A stretch of 64,000 bases of DNA, from the NCBI GenBank assembly GCA_001949185.1, contig BDGG01000004.1, positions 2,536,278 through 2,600,277 on the forward strand. The letters are read 5' to 3'. The position numbers were made by a program, and so were the translations under genes. The notes beneath the pieces are model-generated. The model was not told where the DNA came from. It made no database searches and saw only the letters and a program-made list of their open reading frames with translations. This document shows positions 62,231 to 64,000 of this stretch, one piece after another. The DNA comes from Ramazzottius varieornatus. Lineage: Eukaryota; Tardigrada; Eutardigrada; Parachela; Ramazzottiidae. Position 1 is the stretch's first letter; the number at the start of each line of letters is the position of its first letter.

Positions 62231-64000
62231 TCAAGTGGACGACTGAGCCTTGTATTTCGAGAACAGATTGTAGAGGACTCGAAGTGTGGACTTGAGATCC
62301 AGGTTGACGATGTCTGTTCAGAAAGCACAACATCAGCAAAAACAGTCCACCGAAAACGTAACAATGCTGTACCACGTACAAAATGAATGCAAAGTTTCAA
62401 CTAACCTTCTGGACGAGCTCGAGGTCTGGGCAAGCCACCATCTTGCATCAGTTCGAATGCGAAAGTAACATTATGCACCTTCAAAGAGGTTCGCGTTATT
62501 CCCAGCAGTCTCGAATCTGCAGACAAGTACTAAGCAGTTGCATATTGAACAGTCGTACTTTCTGGTCAACCGTAGACGGAGCCGAATAGTAGTCGTACAA
62601 GGGAACGAAGTACCCTTCTAACAAACCGATCAACAGGATCAAGTACACTCCGTCGTGAAACTACAAGATAGACTTCTACTATATAGAGCAATAAACTTCA
62701 TCGCAGAGTCTTCGTCGAGTACCGAACTTTGGGCTATCATTATAGCGGACAAACCTGCGTTTCGAGGTCGCTGACTTCCAGACTCAGCTGCTCCAAACTT
62801 TGATTCACGAACATCAACAATCGCTGTAAAAGAAGCACGACCTAAGTCAAAGGCCAATGATCATTACTAAGACTACTTTGCGAACTCACCTTCTTCACTA
62901 CGTTGAGCTTGTCGGGGGCGTGATCGAATAAAGTATCGAAGGCATCACGTTCTACAAACACGAAAGGTCTTTGTGGTTCTCGAACTATCAAAACGGTTTT
63001 CGGTTGTCTGCCAACTTACCTTGACGTAATCCCCATTCACTAAAAACGACACGAAAATCATGAAAACGAATGGCGCCGGTAGAATTATGTAAGTAATCTG
63101 AAGGTATACGGTACGAACTCGTAAGTGGCGGTGATCTCTTCGATCATTTGTCGTCGATGTAACAAGCCATCTCGCTTCTGCGATAGAAAACTACGTTTTT
63201 AAGGGAATCAGCCACTCGGAAAATGTCTTTGGGCTTACCTGGACCGCGGTAACTCTGACACTGACGTTCTCGGGGAAACGAACCGGGGCGCGGTAGAAAC
63301 GGGCCAAGGCCACCAACAGATGAAGCATCGCGACAAGGTACTTGGAGTGGATAGCTGTAACACACAGACAGATGCCGTAGTCAAAGACCATTCATATCGG
63401 TAGATTATCAGCCGGAATATTAATGGTATTAGGCTAGTGGCTGTATATTGCTTACTGTCCACTGTCCATTTTGGATTCTGCCATTGCTGTACTTGCAAAA
63501 TTCGGTTGGCTTCGTCCAGAATTACTTTCAATTTCTGTTTCTGTCCCTCTTCCGTCTGGGTCACTTCCGGTATCTCCACTTTGATGTTCTCGAGCTTCTC
63601 TGCAATAGGCAACCAAACTCAGTTCCAATCACGTAAGACCGTGATCAGTGCGGCTACGTCTGCTCTGGAACGTCTAGATGGTTTGCGGTGCTGAGCACAT
63701 CTTTGACACAGAGCACCTTATTCACACTAACCAATAAGCTTCTGCAAGACCTGCCCGTCAAACAGATCTTCTTCCAAGGGATGTTTCACGATGATACGAT
63801 GGGAGGCGAGCTCGTCGTTGATCCAGTCGATCAGAACCTGAAGCAAAGTAAGAATGTATCCGTATATGCCTCGGGGTGCGTTAATTCCGCGGACCGTACT
63901 AACACACAAGTATAAGGCCTTATGCGATGCTCGCGAGAAGATTTCCCTTTCACTTACCTGGACCAGCTCTTTCACTTTCGGGTCCTCTCGAGATGCTGGA
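62231..64000 (-). CDS. Parvin (actopaxin/affixin), partial
   Basis: Eleven exons are visible: 64000-63958 (continues past the edge), 63837-63732, 63599-63456, 63354-63239, 63177-63119, 63039-63020 (20 nt), 62951-62890, 62823-62755, 62660-62559, 62478-62406 and 62313-62231. All junction phases agree. CH1 covers VLIDWINDELASHRIIV, DLFDGQVLQKLIEKLE, VTQTEEGQKQKLKVILDEAN and HLLVALARFYRAPVRFPE. CH2 covers RDAFDTLFDHAPDKLNVV, VNQSLEQLSLEVSDLETQ, DGVYLILLIGLLEGYFVPLY, FAFELMQDGGL and LDLKSTLRVLYNLFSKY. Parvin binds integrin-linked kinase and paxillin and, with PINCH, links integrins to actin. The N-terminal segment lies outside the window. Confidence 0.95.

Overview
The window is nuclear DNA from an animal, almost certainly an invertebrate. 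Genes are split by many short GT-AG introns (mostly 50-150 bp), lie on both strands, and are separated by 0.3-6 kb. The content (achaete-scute bHLH genes, tyrosine hydroxylase, a pyrokinin/CAPA/neuromedin-U-like receptor, an insulin-like peptide, an R3 receptor tyrosine phosphatase) points to an ecdysozoan with compact introns. A tardigrade or small arthropod fits, but the species cannot be settled from the sequence alone. I rebuilt gene models exon by exon from protein-family similarity and splice sites. For SND1, MAP2K, TH, HSD17B7, LONRF, the RPTP, the CNG channel and the GPCR, the summed exon lengths are divisible by three.

Layout. 1-757 (-): 5' end of a CELF/Bruno RNA-binding protein. 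4196-8662 (+): Tudor-SN/SND1, 21 exons. 10876-11568 (+), 17348-17994 (-) and 18693-19319 (-): three achaete-scute-family bHLH genes, with a large foldback repeat at about 14.5 kb. 19997-23088 (-): cyclic-nucleotide-gated channel alpha subunit with a changed pore residue. 23822-26195 (-): MKK3/6-type MAP kinase kinase. 27513-30027 (-): tyrosine hydroxylase, with a possible alternative first exon. 31564-32797 (-): claudin-like four-pass membrane protein. 34957-36803 (+): secreted cystine-knot peptide precursor whose first intron holds a second copy of the foldback repeat.

38591-41840 (-): peptide GPCR. 42691-44573 (-): HSD17B7-type reductase. 47331-54012 (+): receptor tyrosine phosphatase with about ten fibronectin-III-like repeats. 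55972-56778 (+): insulin-like peptide precursor. 57123-57771 (-): SNRNP27 splicing protein. 59005-61779 (+): LONRF protein (RING-TPR-RING-LON). 62231 to beyond 64000 (-): parvin.

The genes do not form one pathway. Local themes are neural fate (bHLH cluster), signalling (CNG channel, MAP2K, GPCR, RPTP, insulin-like peptide), catecholamine synthesis (TH), RNA processing (CELF, SND1, SNRNP27) and adhesion (claudin-like, parvin). The most unusual items are the eight-cysteine knot peptide gene, the paired foldback elements, the substituted CNG pore glutamate, the apparently duplicated ACT-domain exon of TH, and several microexons.
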